Assembly (NCBI RefSeq): GCF_963666025.1 | Contig: NZ_OY762552.1 | Span: 1,367,001-1,431,000 of the forward strand | Length of the DNA stretch: 64,000 nt | Direction of reading: 5' to 3' | Source of the DNA: an uncultured Methanobacterium sp. | GTDB lineage: Archaea; Methanobacteriota; Methanobacteria; Methanobacteriales; Methanobacteriaceae | Shown here: piece by piece, positions 9,926 to 23,051 of the stretch | How positions within the stretch are numbered: the first letter of the stretch is position 1 | Layout of the letters: each line of letters starts with the position of its first letter | Notes under the pieces: model-generated | Database searches by the model: none | Seen by the model: only the letters and a program-made list of their open reading frames with translations | Told to the model about the DNA's origin: nothing | Position numbers and translations under genes: made by a program

Positions 9926-9943
9926 TTCTCAGGGGGTATAAAA

Positions 9944-10681
9944 ATGCGTAAAATATGGATTTCACTGATCTTACCTATTTCTATTGTTGTAGTTTGGGCC
10001 ATTCTCACGACTTTCACTGGATTAATACCATCTTATTTTCTTCCCAGCCCATCTGAAGTTTTAAAATCATTCACCGCACTTCTGGTGAATGGACAACTTA
10101 TTGCAGATACTTCTTTAACTCTATTGAGGGTTGTTCTGGGACTAATTGTTTCGGCATTAATAGGCATTCCCCTGGGAATTCTGATTGGATGGTCAAAATC
10201 ATTTGATAATTTTACCAGTCTAACCATTGGTCTGCTCCGACCAATTCCCCCCATCGCATGGATACCATTCGCTATTTTATGGTTCGGTGTGGGAATGGAA
10301 TCGGCAATTTTCATTATCTTCGTGGGCAGTGTTTTCCCCATACTAATCAACACCATGGATGGAGTTAAAAGAGTGGATAAAGTTCTTTTAGAGTCAGCTT
10401 ATACTCTGGGGGCCAATCAGATGCAGACCCTGTGGAAAGTAGTGGTACCCGCTTCCCTACCCAGCATAGTTACTGGATTGAAAGTAGGTGTGGGAGTTGC
10501 ATTAATGTGTACCGTAGCTGCTGAGATGATAGGATCAAACAACGGCCTCGGATACCTCATATTCACCTCAACCAGTATGTTAGATACTGGTAGTGCCATT
10601 GTAGGGATGCTGACCATTGGAGTGATTGGATTAGGCGCGGATTACCTCTTTAAGAGAGTTGAGAAGGAGGTGAGCTGGTGA
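9944..10681 (+). CDS. ABC importer permease, SsuC/TauC-like
   Basis: A 245-residue integral membrane protein with about six helices and the permease EAA-type loop near residues 145-165 (ESAYTLGANQMQTLWKVVVP), which couples to the ATPase. GGGGGT precedes the ATG. Its last four bases overlap the GTG start of the ATPase gene (GTGA), so translation of the two is probably coupled. Together with the binding protein and the ATPase it forms a complete importer in the cytoplasmic membrane. Its TGLKVGVGVALMCTVAAEM segment is typical of the sulfonate/taurine/nitrate permease subgroup. Confidence 0.88.
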   Translation: MRKIWISLILPISIVVVWAILTTFTGLIPSYFLPSPSEVLKSFTALLVNGQLIADTSLTLLRVVLGLIVSALIGIPLGILIGWSKSFDNFTSLTIGLLRPIPPIAWIPFAILWFGVGMESAIFIIFVGSVFPILINTMDGVKRVDKVLLESAYTLGANQMQTLWKVVVPASLPSIVTGLKVGVGVALMCTVAAEMIGSNNGLGYLIFTSTSMLDTGSAIVGMLTIGVIGLGADYLFKRVEKEVSW

Positions 10682-11421
10682 TAACCCTGGAAAACGTTGG
10701 TAAAAGTTTCACACATGAAGGGCAAGAACAGGTAATTCTCCAGGATATTAATTTTAATGTGGATAAAGGAGAATTCCTGTGCATAGTAGGACCGTCGGGT
10801 TGTGGGAAAACCACACTGCTCCGGATGATAGCCGGACTGGACTTCCCCACCACTGGCCATATACTGGAGGAAGAAACTGAAATATCCGGGCCCAGCATAG
10901 AAAGGGGATACGTGTTCCAGCAATACTCCTTATTTCCCTGGCTTAACGTCCTTGAAAATGTTACTTTTGGCTTGGAATTAAGAGGATTGGAAGAAAATGA
11001 AAGAAACCAAAAAGCCAGAGAATACCTGAAAATGGTGGGATTATCCCAAGCAGAGAACAGTTATCCCAAGGAATTATCTGGAGGAATGAAACAGAGGGTG
11101 GCCATTGCCCGTTCACTGGTCAACGATCCCCATGTTCTTTTAATGGATGAACCATTTTCTGCACTGGATGTACAAACCCGGCATAAACTCCAGGAGGAAC
11201 TGGTACGCATTTGGAGGGAAGAACAAAAAACAATCATTTTTGTAACCCACAATGTGGATGAAGCTGTTTTCCTGGCGGATCGTGTGATGGTATTAAGTCG
11301 AAACCCGGGGAAAGTCCTTAAAAGTTTCCAGATTGACCTTAACCGAATCCGAGACCGAAATGCTCCCCGTTTTCTGGAACTTAAAAAAGAAATTACCGGA
11401 CTATTGGATGTTGAATGGTGA
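10678..11421 (+). CDS. ABC importer ATPase, SsuB/TauB-like
   Basis: A 247-residue cytoplasmic ATPase with all core motifs: Walker A GPSGCGKTT at about 38-46, Q-loop FQQYSLFPW near 80, ABC signature LSGGMKQR near 133, Walker B LLMDEP followed by FSALD, and switch histidine in FVTHNVDEA. It powers the permease encoded just upstream. The start is GTG 10678, overlapping the permease stop by 4 bases, with GGAGGTGA just before it. The gene closes the three-gene importer operon. A 7-bp inverted repeat, TTTCCTG/CAGGAAA at 11450-11456 and 11472-11478, lies shortly downstream. Confidence 0.92.
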   Translation: MITLENVGKSFTHEGQEQVILQDINFNVDKGEFLCIVGPSGCGKTTLLRMIAGLDFPTTGHILEEETEISGPSIERGYVFQQYSLFPWLNVLENVTFGLELRGLEENERNQKAREYLKMVGLSQAENSYPKELSGGMKQRVAIARSLVNDPHVLLMDEPFSALDVQTRHKLQEELVRIWREEQKTIIFVTHNVDEAVFLADRVMVLSRNPGKVLKSFQIDLNRIRDRNAPRFLELKKEITGLLDVEW

Positions 11422-11578
11422 TAAGTTCCTTTTAATATTACAATAATAATTTCCTGGAAATGTTCCATTTTCAGGAAAATTTCTTCCAGAAAACAGAAAA
11501 AATAGTTCATTATATCACTAATTGTGAATATTACAACACAAATAGCAATAGTTATATGAGGGTTAAGTCCAGAATATG

Positions 11579-11632
11579 ATACAAGAGAACAAAGGGGAAT
11601 GAAAATATAATACGAGAGAACAAGGGGAAATG
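11579..11632. repeat. Degenerate direct repeat after the ABC operon
   Basis: Two near-copies of an atacaagagaacaaagggga-like unit (second copy atacgagagaacaagggga) lie at about 11579-11600 and 11613-11632, in the gap between the ABC operon and the small gene at 11690. Confidence 0.55.
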
Positions 11633-11689
11633 ATAGTTGTAACTCCAAAAGTTTCTCTCATACCTTAAAGCGATGGATGGGGATTGCAT

Positions 11690-11890
11690 ATGCAAAGATT
11701 GAACCTGATTGAACTTTCTGAAATACAACGGTACAGAAAAGAACAAAAAAACTTTCAAAAAGAGAATGAAAGACTGCGAGAATTCTCTCTAGAACTCTTT
11801 AAAGAAGGTTTTAAGTTAGGGTTTAAAAAAGGATACAACCAAGCTCTGGAAAAGGATGAAAAAGAAAAAAATGAAAAAGATCAACCGTGA
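11690..11890 (+). CDS. Small charged helical protein of unknown function (66 aa)
   Basis: A 66-residue protein, almost entirely helical and charged. The N-terminal two thirds (LSEIQRYRKEQKNFQKENER) looks like a coiled coil; the C-terminal third holds EGFKLGFKKGYNQALEK, a G-x3-G-x3-G-x3-A pattern like the glycine repeats of Yae1-type helical hairpins. ATG 11690 is preceded by GGATGGGGAT at good spacing. No membrane segment and no cysteine. It lies alone between the ABC operon and a converging HAD phosphatase gene. Function unknown; the pattern suggests packing against another helix in a complex. Confidence 0.55.
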   Translation: MQRLNLIELSEIQRYRKEQKNFQKENERLREFSLELFKEGFKLGFKKGYNQALEKDEKEKNEKDQP

Positions 11891-11931
11891 TCTTCACATA
11901 ATTTAACTTTAACTGTGACCTTCACCTAACC

Positions 11932-12618
11932 CTAGAGGATTCCTATAATCTCTTTAACCTGATTAATATCATCCAAGCTTTCCAACACGAAATCAGCACC
12001 TGTTTTTTCCAGATCCTGGGTAGAATATCTTCCAGTGGCCACGGCTATGGTGTGAAGGTTAAATGGCCTGGCTGCTTCTACATCCCGGGGAGTATCCCCA
12101 ATAACGAACACCTGATCCCCCTGGTACCCATATACTTCCCGGGCGCGTTCCAGGGCTTTTTTAACCAGACATGACCTTTTTGGACTGTCACTGCCAAATC
12201 CACCAAAGGCAAAATAAGTATCAATACCTGCCCTGTTCAGTTTAGCATGGGCAATGAGTTCCAGGTTTCCAGTGGTAAGACCCAGAAGCACTTCATCCTT
12301 TTTAAGTTCTCCTAGAAGTTCCTTAACACCACCTAAAACCATGATATTTTCTTGATGTACATTTTCCAGATAGTAACCAGCCATGTAATCAAGACAGGCC
12401 TGGAAATTCTCTTCTATAGTTTTTTCAGGTATTTCCCCCATTTCCAGAACTTCCCGGAGTATCTGAGGGTCGGTCTTCCCAGCGTAGTTTATACCACTTA
12501 TATCCTCTTCCATTCCATAGAACTTGCTGACCGCGTGTACAAATGCCATGTAGTGGCATCGTGCACCCCGAACCAGTGTGCCGTCAATATCAAAAAGGGT
12601 TAAAATTCCATTATCCAT
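11932..12618 (-). CDS. HAD-superfamily phosphatase, phosphoglycolate-phosphatase-like
   Basis: A 228-residue soluble hydrolase. Seen HAD motifs: DIDGTL at residues 10-15 (nucleophile D10, acid/base D12), TTGN (motif II Thr/Ser), a conserved Lys in the PKRSCLVKKAL region, and GDTPRDVEAA (motif IV acidic residues). The C1-type cap lies between motifs I and II. Family members dephosphorylate small sugar phosphates or phosphoglycolate; the real substrate cannot be told. An AAGGCGAT site precedes the ATG. It converges with the small gene at 11690 and is followed at 134 bases upstream by the deaminase gene on the same strand. Confidence 0.85.
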   Translation of the reverse strand: MDNGILTLFDIDGTLVRGARCHYMAFVHAVSKFYGMEEDISGINYAGKTDPQILREVLEMGEIPEKTIEENFQACLDYMAGYYLENVHQENIMVLGGVKELLGELKKDEVLLGLTTGNLELIAHAKLNRAGIDTYFAFGGFGSDSPKRSCLVKKALERAREVYGYQGDQVFVIGDTPRDVEAARPFNLHTIAVATGRYSTQDLEKTGADFVLESLDDINQVKEIIGIL

Positions 12619-12751
12619 GAATATCGCCTTATTTAAAAATTAATTCATAATTGAATTTTAATAATTAACTCACGATTACCAATATTTTACGATCCTATTT
12701 TGTTAAACAATAAATTGTTAAACAATCAAAAGAATAAAGGGAATAAACTGC

Positions 12752-14044
12752 TTAATTCCGAGATAAGAGGTCTTCTGCAGCGTTTTGGGCCATCCCCATA
12801 ACTTCAACCTCATCCATGACTAAAACTTCCCTTTCACGCATTAAAATCTGCCCGTTACATATAACTGTGCTTACATCTGCACCTTCTGCTGAGTAAACCA
12901 GATGTGAAACTGGATTCCTGTAAGGGGTTAGGTGAGGTGCTTTCATATCCACTAAAACCATGTCCGCTTTCTTCCCGACTTCAATGCTTCCTATCTCATT
13001 TTCCATACCCAGGGCAGTTGCACCATTTATCGTGGCCATTTCAAGCACTTTACCGGCAGGCAGAACTGTAGGATCAAGTCTACGCACCTTTTGAAGGAGG
13101 CTGGATGTTTTCATCTCCTGGAATAGATCAAGGTTGTTATTGGATGCGGCCCCGTCAGTTCCCAGGGATACACAGACATCGTTGGCCAGTAAATCGGAAA
13201 CTGGGGATATCCCTGAAGCCAACTTCATGTTACTCAGTGGGTTGTGAGATATTTTAACATTTTGATCTTTGATTAAAGATATTTCCGCCCCGGAAAGCCA
13301 TACCGAGTGAGCTGCAGTTACATCAGGGCCTAAAAATTTAATATCCTCCAGGTACTCAAAGGGCCTCTTTAACCGATCGTTTAAACTGTCTTCAACTTCC
13401 TTCTCAGTTTCTGAAACGTGAATGTGAATTCTAAGTCCTTTCTCATCTGCTTTCTTACGAACCCAGTTTAAAAGCTCAGTTGAACAGGTGTAAGGAGTAT
13501 GAGGGCCCAGTGCCACTTGAATTCTGCCATCAGCGGTGTTATGGCATTTTTCTATGATACGCAGGGTTTCTTTATATTCTGCCTTCCTTTTCTCCTCATC
13601 AAAAAGATCGATCATTCCATGGCACAGTAGTCCTCTCATTCCGGATTCATCAATGGCACGAGCCACATCATCCATGAAAAAGTACATGTCATTACAGGTG
13701 GTGGTTCCGGATTTGATCATTTCCAGTGCCGATAAAAGGGCCCCGGCATAGCAATGCTCACCTTCCAGGTGTGATTCCACTGGCCATATATGGTCATTTA
13801 ACCATACATCCAGGGGCAAATCATCAGCTAATCCCCTCATTAAACTCATTGAAAGATGAGTATGGGTGTTAACCAGCCCCGGGATGAGAAATTTTCCTTC
13901 TCCATTAATGATTTCATCCGCACCATTAATGGAATTATTACGGGTTATATCAACGATTTTGTCGTCTTCTATGAGTACGGATCCTTTTTTAACTTCATCG
14001 GCAAGGATAGTTGTGTTTTTTATGAGAATAGTCTGGGTTTCCAT
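12752..14044 (-). CDS. dadD: 5'-deoxyadenosine / MTA / SAH deaminase, amidohydrolase family
   Basis: A 430-residue metal-dependent amidohydrolase. The metal ligands are visible as NTHTHLSM near residue 60, GPHTPYTCS, IHIHVSE and the Asp in LGTDGAASNN. Archaeal methanogen members (DadD) deaminate 5'-deoxyadenosine, 5'-methylthioadenosine and S-adenosylhomocysteine, which come from radical-SAM and methyl-transfer reactions. The related guanine and chlorohydrolase branches are less likely given the TTTCNDMYFF block. GGTGG lies upstream of the ATG at 14044. The intergenic region between it and hisG holds divergent promoters. Confidence 0.85.
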   Translation of the reverse strand: METQTILIKNTTILADEVKKGSVLIEDDKIVDITRNNSINGADEIINGEGKFLIPGLVNTHTHLSMSLMRGLADDLPLDVWLNDHIWPVESHLEGEHCYAGALLSALEMIKSGTTTCNDMYFFMDDVARAIDESGMRGLLCHGMIDLFDEEKRKAEYKETLRIIEKCHNTADGRIQVALGPHTPYTCSTELLNWVRKKADEKGLRIHIHVSETEKEVEDSLNDRLKRPFEYLEDIKFLGPDVTAAHSVWLSGAEISLIKDQNVKISHNPLSNMKLASGISPVSDLLANDVCVSLGTDGAASNNNLDLFQEMKTSSLLQKVRRLDPTVLPAGKVLEMATINGATALGMENEIGSIEVGKKADMVLVDMKAPHLTPYRNPVSHLVYSAEGADVSTVICNGQILMREREVLVMDEVEVMGMAQNAAEDLLSRN

Positions 14045-14163
14045 GGGACCACCTATCTATATAAGATTGGGGAAAATAACATAAATATCTAAGTTTAGTA
14101 CTTTGTTCAAAATCTACTAATCCCGGTAGGTTATTACCAGGTATCGATCATTTTTATTAAATA

Positions 14164-14202
<39 letters not shown>

Positions 14203-14225
14203 ATGGTGAGAGGAGGTTTTTTTAG

Positions 14226-15086
<861 letters not shown>

Positions 15087-15143
15087 TAAATCTAAAATAA
15101 AGAAATAAATCTAAAATAAAGAAATAAATCTAAAATAAAGAAA
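15087..15143. repeat. Perfect triple 19-bp tandem repeat directly after hisG
   Basis: Three identical copies of taaatctaaaataaagaaa occupy 15087-15105, 15106-15124 and 15125-15143. The first copy starts immediately after the hisG TGA. Each unit contains stop codons in several frames and no T-run, so it does not look like a normal archaeal terminator. Confidence 0.92.
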
Positions 15144-15177
15144 TGATTTCTAGAAATAAACAAATGTAGTGGGTTTT

Positions 15178-15954
15178 ATGAAACTTCTAAGGTTTAAAAA
15201 GGATGGTAATGAGAAAACAGGAGTGATTATCAATGGGGGGATGGTGGAACTGCATCACTCCCTGATTGAAGCATCCCATTCTCCCTTTGATGATCTGGAA
15301 AGGAAGGAATTTTACTCCATGGATGAGGTTAAAATTCTTCCACCGGTTCAACCCAGTAAGGTGGTCTGTGTGGGCCTTAATTACCGTGACCATGCTGAAG
15401 AGTTGAACATGAACCTTCCTGAAGAACCTATACTATTTTTAAAGCCCCCAACCACTGTGATTGGCCACGAGGATAAGATCATGTACCCGCATCAGTCACA
15501 TCAGGTGGACTATGAAGCTGAACTGGCGGTAGTAATTGGCAGTGAAGCCCGTTTTGTTAATCAAGAGGATGCATTTGATTACATAGCAGGTTATACTGCC
15601 CTGAATGATGTTACTGCCCGGGATTTACAACAAAAAGATGGCCAATGGACCCGTGCCAAGAGTTTCGACACATTTTGCCCTTTAGGACCATGGATGGAAA
15701 CTGAACTGGATCCTTCAAGTCAGGAAATCTCCCTAAAACTAAATGATGAAATTAAACAGAATTCCAACACTAAAAATATGATATTCCCTGTAGATGAACT
15801 GGTGGAATACATATCTCATATAATGACCCTTGATCCAGGAGATGTTATTGCCACCGGGACTCCGCCGGGTGTAGGACCCATGAAGGTGGGGGATGTGGTT
15901 GAAGTGACAGTAAATGGAATTGGAACTTTAAGAAATGAAGTTACAGTTATTTAA
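15178..15954 (+). CDS. Fumarylacetoacetate hydrolase (FAH)-family protein
   Basis: A 258-residue FAH-fold protein. Seen: VVCVGLNYRDHAEEL, the metal-binding acidic residues in DYEAELAVVIG, RDLQQKDGQWTRAKSFDTFC, and the C-terminal IATGTPPGVGPMKVGD block. The family includes acylpyruvases, oxaloacetate decarboxylases/tautomerases and ring-cleavage hydrolases, all acting on 2-oxo acids with Mg2+. In an autotrophic methanogen an oxaloacetate tautomerase or acylpyruvase clean-up role is more likely than aromatic degradation, but that is inference. ATG 15178 was chosen over the GTG at 15169, as the conserved region begins there; the ribosome binding site is weak. It may be read through from hisG across the repeat. 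Confidence 0.85.
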   Translation: MKLLRFKKDGNEKTGVIINGGMVELHHSLIEASHSPFDDLERKEFYSMDEVKILPPVQPSKVVCVGLNYRDHAEELNMNLPEEPILFLKPPTTVIGHEDKIMYPHQSHQVDYEAELAVVIGSEARFVNQEDAFDYIAGYTALNDVTARDLQQKDGQWTRAKSFDTFCPLGPWMETELDPSSQEISLKLNDEIKQNSNTKNMIFPVDELVEYISHIMTLDPGDVIATGTPPGVGPMKVGDVVEVTVNGIGTLRNEVTVI

Positions 15955-16192
15955 AGAATTAAATTAAAGAATTAAAATCATTTTAAGAGTCTATGAATTT
16001 ATAACCTTTTTATCCTTTTTTATATTTTTTTATAATTTTCTTAGTTATTCCGGATACTTCTTCCAAAATAATAATAAAAATAATAAAAATGAAGAATACT
16101 GCCTAAAACTAAAAAAACCTTAAAATAAAAAGGAAAATAACCCCAAAAAATATTTTTAATTTTTTAATCCTTTAATAAGGATTTGATAGGGT

Positions 16193-19048
<2,856 letters not shown>

Positions 19049-19119
19049 TACATCACCGCCATAATCTGAGTTTAATTTGGTAAAAACTAATTTATAATCA
19101 ATTAACAATAATTTCAATC

Positions 19120-19128
19120 TATATATGT
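19120..19128 (-). promoter_or_regulatory. Putative TATA box for leuS
   Basis: Read on the minus strand the sequence is catatatag-like, inside an AT-rich region. A start about 25 bases on would fall near 19095, leaving a leader of about 45 bases before GTG 19048 and placing the longer ATG start at 19117 upstream of transcription. The gap onward to 19268 is AT-rich with loosely repeated atctaa/aattga words and no gene. Confidence 0.45.
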
Positions 19129-19268
19129 TTTAAATCTAACAAATTGTATCAAATTAACTTTATATCTAACAATTGATCGAATTAATTAATCTAAATCTTA
19201 AATCTAATTTAATTGAACTTAACAATTTGATAAATCTAATTGAATAAATTAACATCTAATTAAGAGTT

Positions 19269-19586
19269 TTAATGCTTTTCCAGTGAGTTATCCAGCCAAT
19301 CCAGGTATTCACGGGATCCACTTTTGATCTGGATTTCCAGTGCACATGGTGTCTGGTAGCTGTGGATTTCTTTAACCCTATCTATAACTTTATCCACTAA
19401 TTCTGAATGAGTCTTTAAAAGTAGGATTGATTCAACATCTTCCTCCAGATTTCCTTCCCACCAGTAAATAGATTCCATATTGGGTATTATATTAGCACAA
19501 GCCACTAATTTATCTTCTAATAAGTTTTGTGCTATTTTTTTGGCTTCTTCTACTTCAGAAGCAGTGACATAAACCATAGAATACAT
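19269..19586 (-). CDS. cutA: CutA divalent-ion tolerance protein
   Basis: A 105-residue CutA1 protein. Seen family marks: VYVTASEVEEAKKIAQNLLEDK, then LVACANI, a W-W pair in IYWWEG, and the PCALEIQIKSG end. The family forms trimers; its link to copper tolerance is indirect and its exact function is unsettled. The open frame runs on to 19721, but the conserved protein begins at ATG 19586 with GGTAAGAG upstream, and the extra N-terminal stretch falls across a 21-base repeat, so I reject it. It is followed on the same strand by leuS, 220 bases away. Confidence 0.92.
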   Translation of the reverse strand: MYSMVYVTASEVEEAKKIAQNLLEDKLVACANIIPNMESIYWWEGNLEEDVESILLLKTHSELVDKVIDRVKEIHSYQTPCALEIQIKSGSREYLDWLDNSLEKH

Positions 19587-19693
19587 TCTAAAACATCTCT
19601 TACCAATTTTCTCCTTGAATTGAATACGTTCTGCATTAATAAGTTCGCAAACAAACAATTGTAACCGATTTGCATTACAGGATTTGACCAAAC

Positions 19694-19749
19694 TTATTGA
19701 ACAAATATTGACTGTTATCAAACAAACAAGGGCTGTTATTGAACAAATA
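19694..19749. repeat. 21-bp phased repeat upstream of cutA
   Basis: The core ttattgaacaaata starts at 19694 and again at 19736, with a variant ttatcaaacaaaca starting at 19715. The spacing is exactly 21 bases each time. It lies in the gap between nadE and cutA, both on the minus strand. Confidence 0.75.
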
Positions 19750-19777
19750 CCGAACTGATTAACTTAATTAAGAAGTT

Positions 19778-20587
19778 TTATCGAACTATAAATAGCATGA
19801 GAGGCATTCTGGTTTTGTGTTCAGCTCTTCGCATCATCGCCTTAACCCTTATAACTTCATCCAGTTTTATATTAAGTTTTAGGGCTGTTTCGTCCTCTTC
19901 CAGTTCTTGCTCAGTCATCAAGTACAGGATCTCATCTAAAAGTTCATACTTGATTCCCAGCTCTTCCTCATCAGTCTGACCCTGCCATAGACCCGCAGTA
20001 GGAGCTTTATACAGGATACTATCACTAACCCCCATGTGTTTAGCCACTCTGCGTACATCTGTTTTGTATAGTTCGCCTATGGGGAGTATATCCACTCCAC
20101 CATCACCATATTTGGTGAAATAACCAACTAAAAGTTCGGTTCGGTTACCAGTACCCACCACCAACCGATTGAGGGCATTGGCATGATAATAAAGAATTAC
20201 CATCCGCATACGGGCCTTGAGATTTGCTCCGGCTAAGTTATAGTTTTCATTGGTCTCTGAACGGCTGCAAATATCCTGAACTGGTTCAATAAGTGGATCT
20301 ATCGGTATGATTTTATATTTTATCCCTATGTCCTCAGCTAAACTTACCGCATCATCGATATCTTCCTTATTGGTGCTCTGGCTGGGCAAAATCAATCCCA
20401 AAATTTTATCCTCATTCACCACTTGAGCACATAGTTTGGCCGTGGTGGCCGAATCCAAGCCCCCACTAAGACCTATAACTAAGCCCTGGGCATTTGATTC
20501 TATTAATGAACTTTCAATAAAATTTGATATTTCTCTTGAAGTCCGTTCAACATCTAAAACTGGTAAAATTCCATCATTGTCCACCAT
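19778..20587 (-). CDS. nadE: NH3-dependent NAD+ synthetase
   Basis: A 269-residue enzyme that amidates nicotinic acid adenine dinucleotide, the last step of NAD synthesis. The ATP pyrophosphatase loop SGGLDSATTA is at residues 41-50; VVGTGNRTELLVGYFTKYGDGGVD and the KTDVRRVAKHMGV block are typical. There is no glutaminase domain, so it uses free ammonia. The ATG at 20587 has only a weak site upstream. It is followed by the phased repeat and then cutA on the same strand. The 329-base gap to the ArsA gene (20588-20916) holds a TATA box and otherwise only AT-rich sequence. Confidence 0.95.
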   Translation of the reverse strand: MVDNDGILPVLDVERTSREISNFIESSLIESNAQGLVIGLSGGLDSATTAKLCAQVVNEDKILGLILPSQSTNKEDIDDAVSLAEDIGIKYKIIPIDPLIEPVQDICSRSETNENYNLAGANLKARMRMVILYYHANALNRLVVGTGNRTELLVGYFTKYGDGGVDILPIGELYKTDVRRVAKHMGVSDSILYKAPTAGLWQGQTDEEELGIKYELLDEILYLMTEQELEEDETALKLNIKLDEVIRVKAMMRRAEHKTRMPLMLFIVR

Positions 20588-20786
20588 ATCATTACACCAT
20601 ACTAATTATTAATCCAGATCGATCCATAGATAAATTATTATCAATTAATGGCAGATTTAACATTAATTATGCTTTAGTCTAACCATTTAATGGTAATTTA
20701 TCCTTTTATTTATCCAAGTTCTGGGTTTTAAAATATTCTTACTATGTTTATATTTAGGGTCTTTATTAAATATGGATTTTGCACAA

Positions 20787-20796
20787 TTTTTATATG
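20787..20796 (+). promoter_or_regulatory. Putative TATA box for the ArsA/Get3 gene
   Basis: tttttatatg matches box A. The predicted start near 20820 gives a leader of about 95 bases before ATG 20917, long enough for extra control elements, though none is obvious. Confidence 0.45.
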
Positions 20797-20916
20797 CCCC
20801 CAGAATTTAAGTAACATAATCTAATGGAAACTATTTAACTTGGAAAGATTGAGGTTTAGTATTGAAGTTTATTTTAGGATTATTGCGATCTAGAATAAAT
20901 GATGGAGGCACAAATA

Positions 20917-21894
<978 letters not shown>

Positions 21895-21897
21895 ACT

Positions 21898-21913
21898 CTT
21901 TTCTTTTTTTATT
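21898..21913 (+). terminator. T-rich terminator after the ArsA/Get3 gene
   Basis: A pyrimidine-rich, mostly T run starts 4 bases after the stop codon. Oligo-T runs without a hairpin commonly end transcription in archaea. Confidence 0.5.
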
Positions 21914-22059
21914 TAACCTACAATTTAATTTTATAAGTTGCTAATCCATTTAACCTACAATCTAAATCTTATAAGTTACTTGCATTTTTAGCTTGATATC
22001 TTAATCTTTAAGTTACTAGTCCATTTTAACCTGAAATCTAATCCTTAAGTTACAATTCT
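21911..22059. repeat. Four-unit degenerate tandem repeat, about 37 bp period
   Basis: Units start near 21911, 21948, 21986 and 22023. Shared elements are atttaacctacaat, then tcttataagtta, then a taatcc-like end. The first two are closest to each other. The array fills most of the 266-base gap between the ArsA/Get3 gene and the converging TetR gene. Confidence 0.7.
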
Positions 22060-22160
22060 CTATTATCCCGCCATTTACTCTAAATTAGAATTCTCTTTTA
22101 AATTTGCCCACTTATTTAAACGGCCTATTACATTAAAACAAGTATTGCCTAAATGCCATA

Positions 22161-22715
22161 TTACCATTTTTCAGCGAAAAGCTTCAAAGCATTCTTAACG
22201 AATCCTTCAAGCGCTTCATCATAGTTAAAAAAGCCCTGCTCATAATGTTTGGTTCGGCTGATCATGAATGTGTAGGAATATATGGAAAGTGCGAATGCCT
22301 TGTAATCTATTTCCCGACCCGGAAGATTTTCTTCCAGATGTTTACCCAGATATTTCACGAATTCTGCTCGCATGGGATCAATATTTTCACTTTTTTGAGT
22401 GTTGGACAGGAAAATAAATTCATAATTATCTTCGGCAATTCTGGCAATGTCAGTTATTAAGGTTCTTAAAAAAACATGCGGAGATTCAGAAACATTTTCT
22501 GCAAGTGATTTACCCACATCTTCCTTAACTTTCGTCACATTCTGAGTTAAAACCTGGTTAAAAAGATTTTCTTTTGTTTTAAATTTTCTAAATAAAGTTA
22601 GTTCGCTGAAACCTGCTTTTTGTGCTATAAGCCGGGTTGTAGCACCCTTATACCCTTTTTCAGCAAATACTTCTAAAGCCGCGTCTAAAAATTTCTGTTC
22701 CGTTTTACTGACCAT
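22161..22715 (-). CDS. TetR-family transcription regulator
   Basis: A 184-residue regulator. The N-terminal helix-turn-helix is clear: FLDAALEVFAEKGYKGATTRLIAQKAGFSELTLF (split as residues about 8-42), while the C-terminal domain, which binds an effector, is not recognisable by eye. The family normally represses its own or a neighbouring gene. No partner gene is adjacent on its 5' side: 336 bases of AT-rich sequence without a supportable gene separate it from the zinc phospholipase-like gene. ATG 22715 is chosen over TTG 22727. A TATA-like aattatatat lies near 22873. Confidence 0.88.
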   Translation of the reverse strand: MVSKTEQKFLDAALEVFAEKGYKGATTRLIAQKAGFSELTLFRKFKTKENLFNQVLTQNVTKVKEDVGKSLAENVSESPHVFLRTLITDIARIAEDNYEFIFLSNTQKSENIDPMRAEFVKYLGKHLEENLPGREIDYKAFALSIYSYTFMISRTKHYEQGFFNYDEALEGFVKNALKLFAEKW

Positions 22716-23051
22716 GTTTACATGCAACCATTAATTCAACTTATATGATGAAATCTCTTCATTGAGAATCTTTTGAAAATTCAATTCTTACATAATCCAC
22801 AAATGATTTTACAATAGAAATCTCAATTAGTAATCACTTAACATGAATATGCTCTGTTAGAATGTATAATTTTATGGAATTATATATCAGTAATATCCAA
22901 TTAGCTATGTTTTTTAGGTAATTATTAAGTTTATTGTAAAAAATTACCAATTCAACTAGTATTCCCCAATTCAACTGGTATCATCAATCATTGCCCATGG
23001 GAATTTAAACCCATCCTGTGAAAAATTTTAAGACTTAATTTTACTTAATTA
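22716..23051. other. Gene-free AT-rich gap
   Basis: A 336-base gap between two minus-strand genes. I see no open frame with a ribosome binding site and no RNA gene. It holds a TATA-like element near 22873 and a partial repeat of the phrase caattcaact near 22950-22975. Confidence 0.6.

Noticed and set aside
11061..11648. A 195-codon minus-strand frame overlapping the ABC ATPase gene and the following gap
   Set aside because: The overlapping part is a shadow of the ATPase gene, and the remainder has random-looking composition without a start signal.
19049..19117. N-terminal extension of LeuRS from ATG 19117
   Set aside because: GTG 19048 has an ideal ribosome binding site and the family start; the TATA box at 19120 would put transcription start downstream of 19117.
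19587..19721. N-terminal extension of CutA
   Set aside because: It covers a 21-base repeat array, looks unlike coding sequence and would make CutA unusually long; ATG 19586 fits the family.
21911..22059. Possible CRISPR array
   Set aside because: The four units are adjacent and diverged, with no unique spacers of constant length; no cas gene is in the window. The other arrays fail in the same way.
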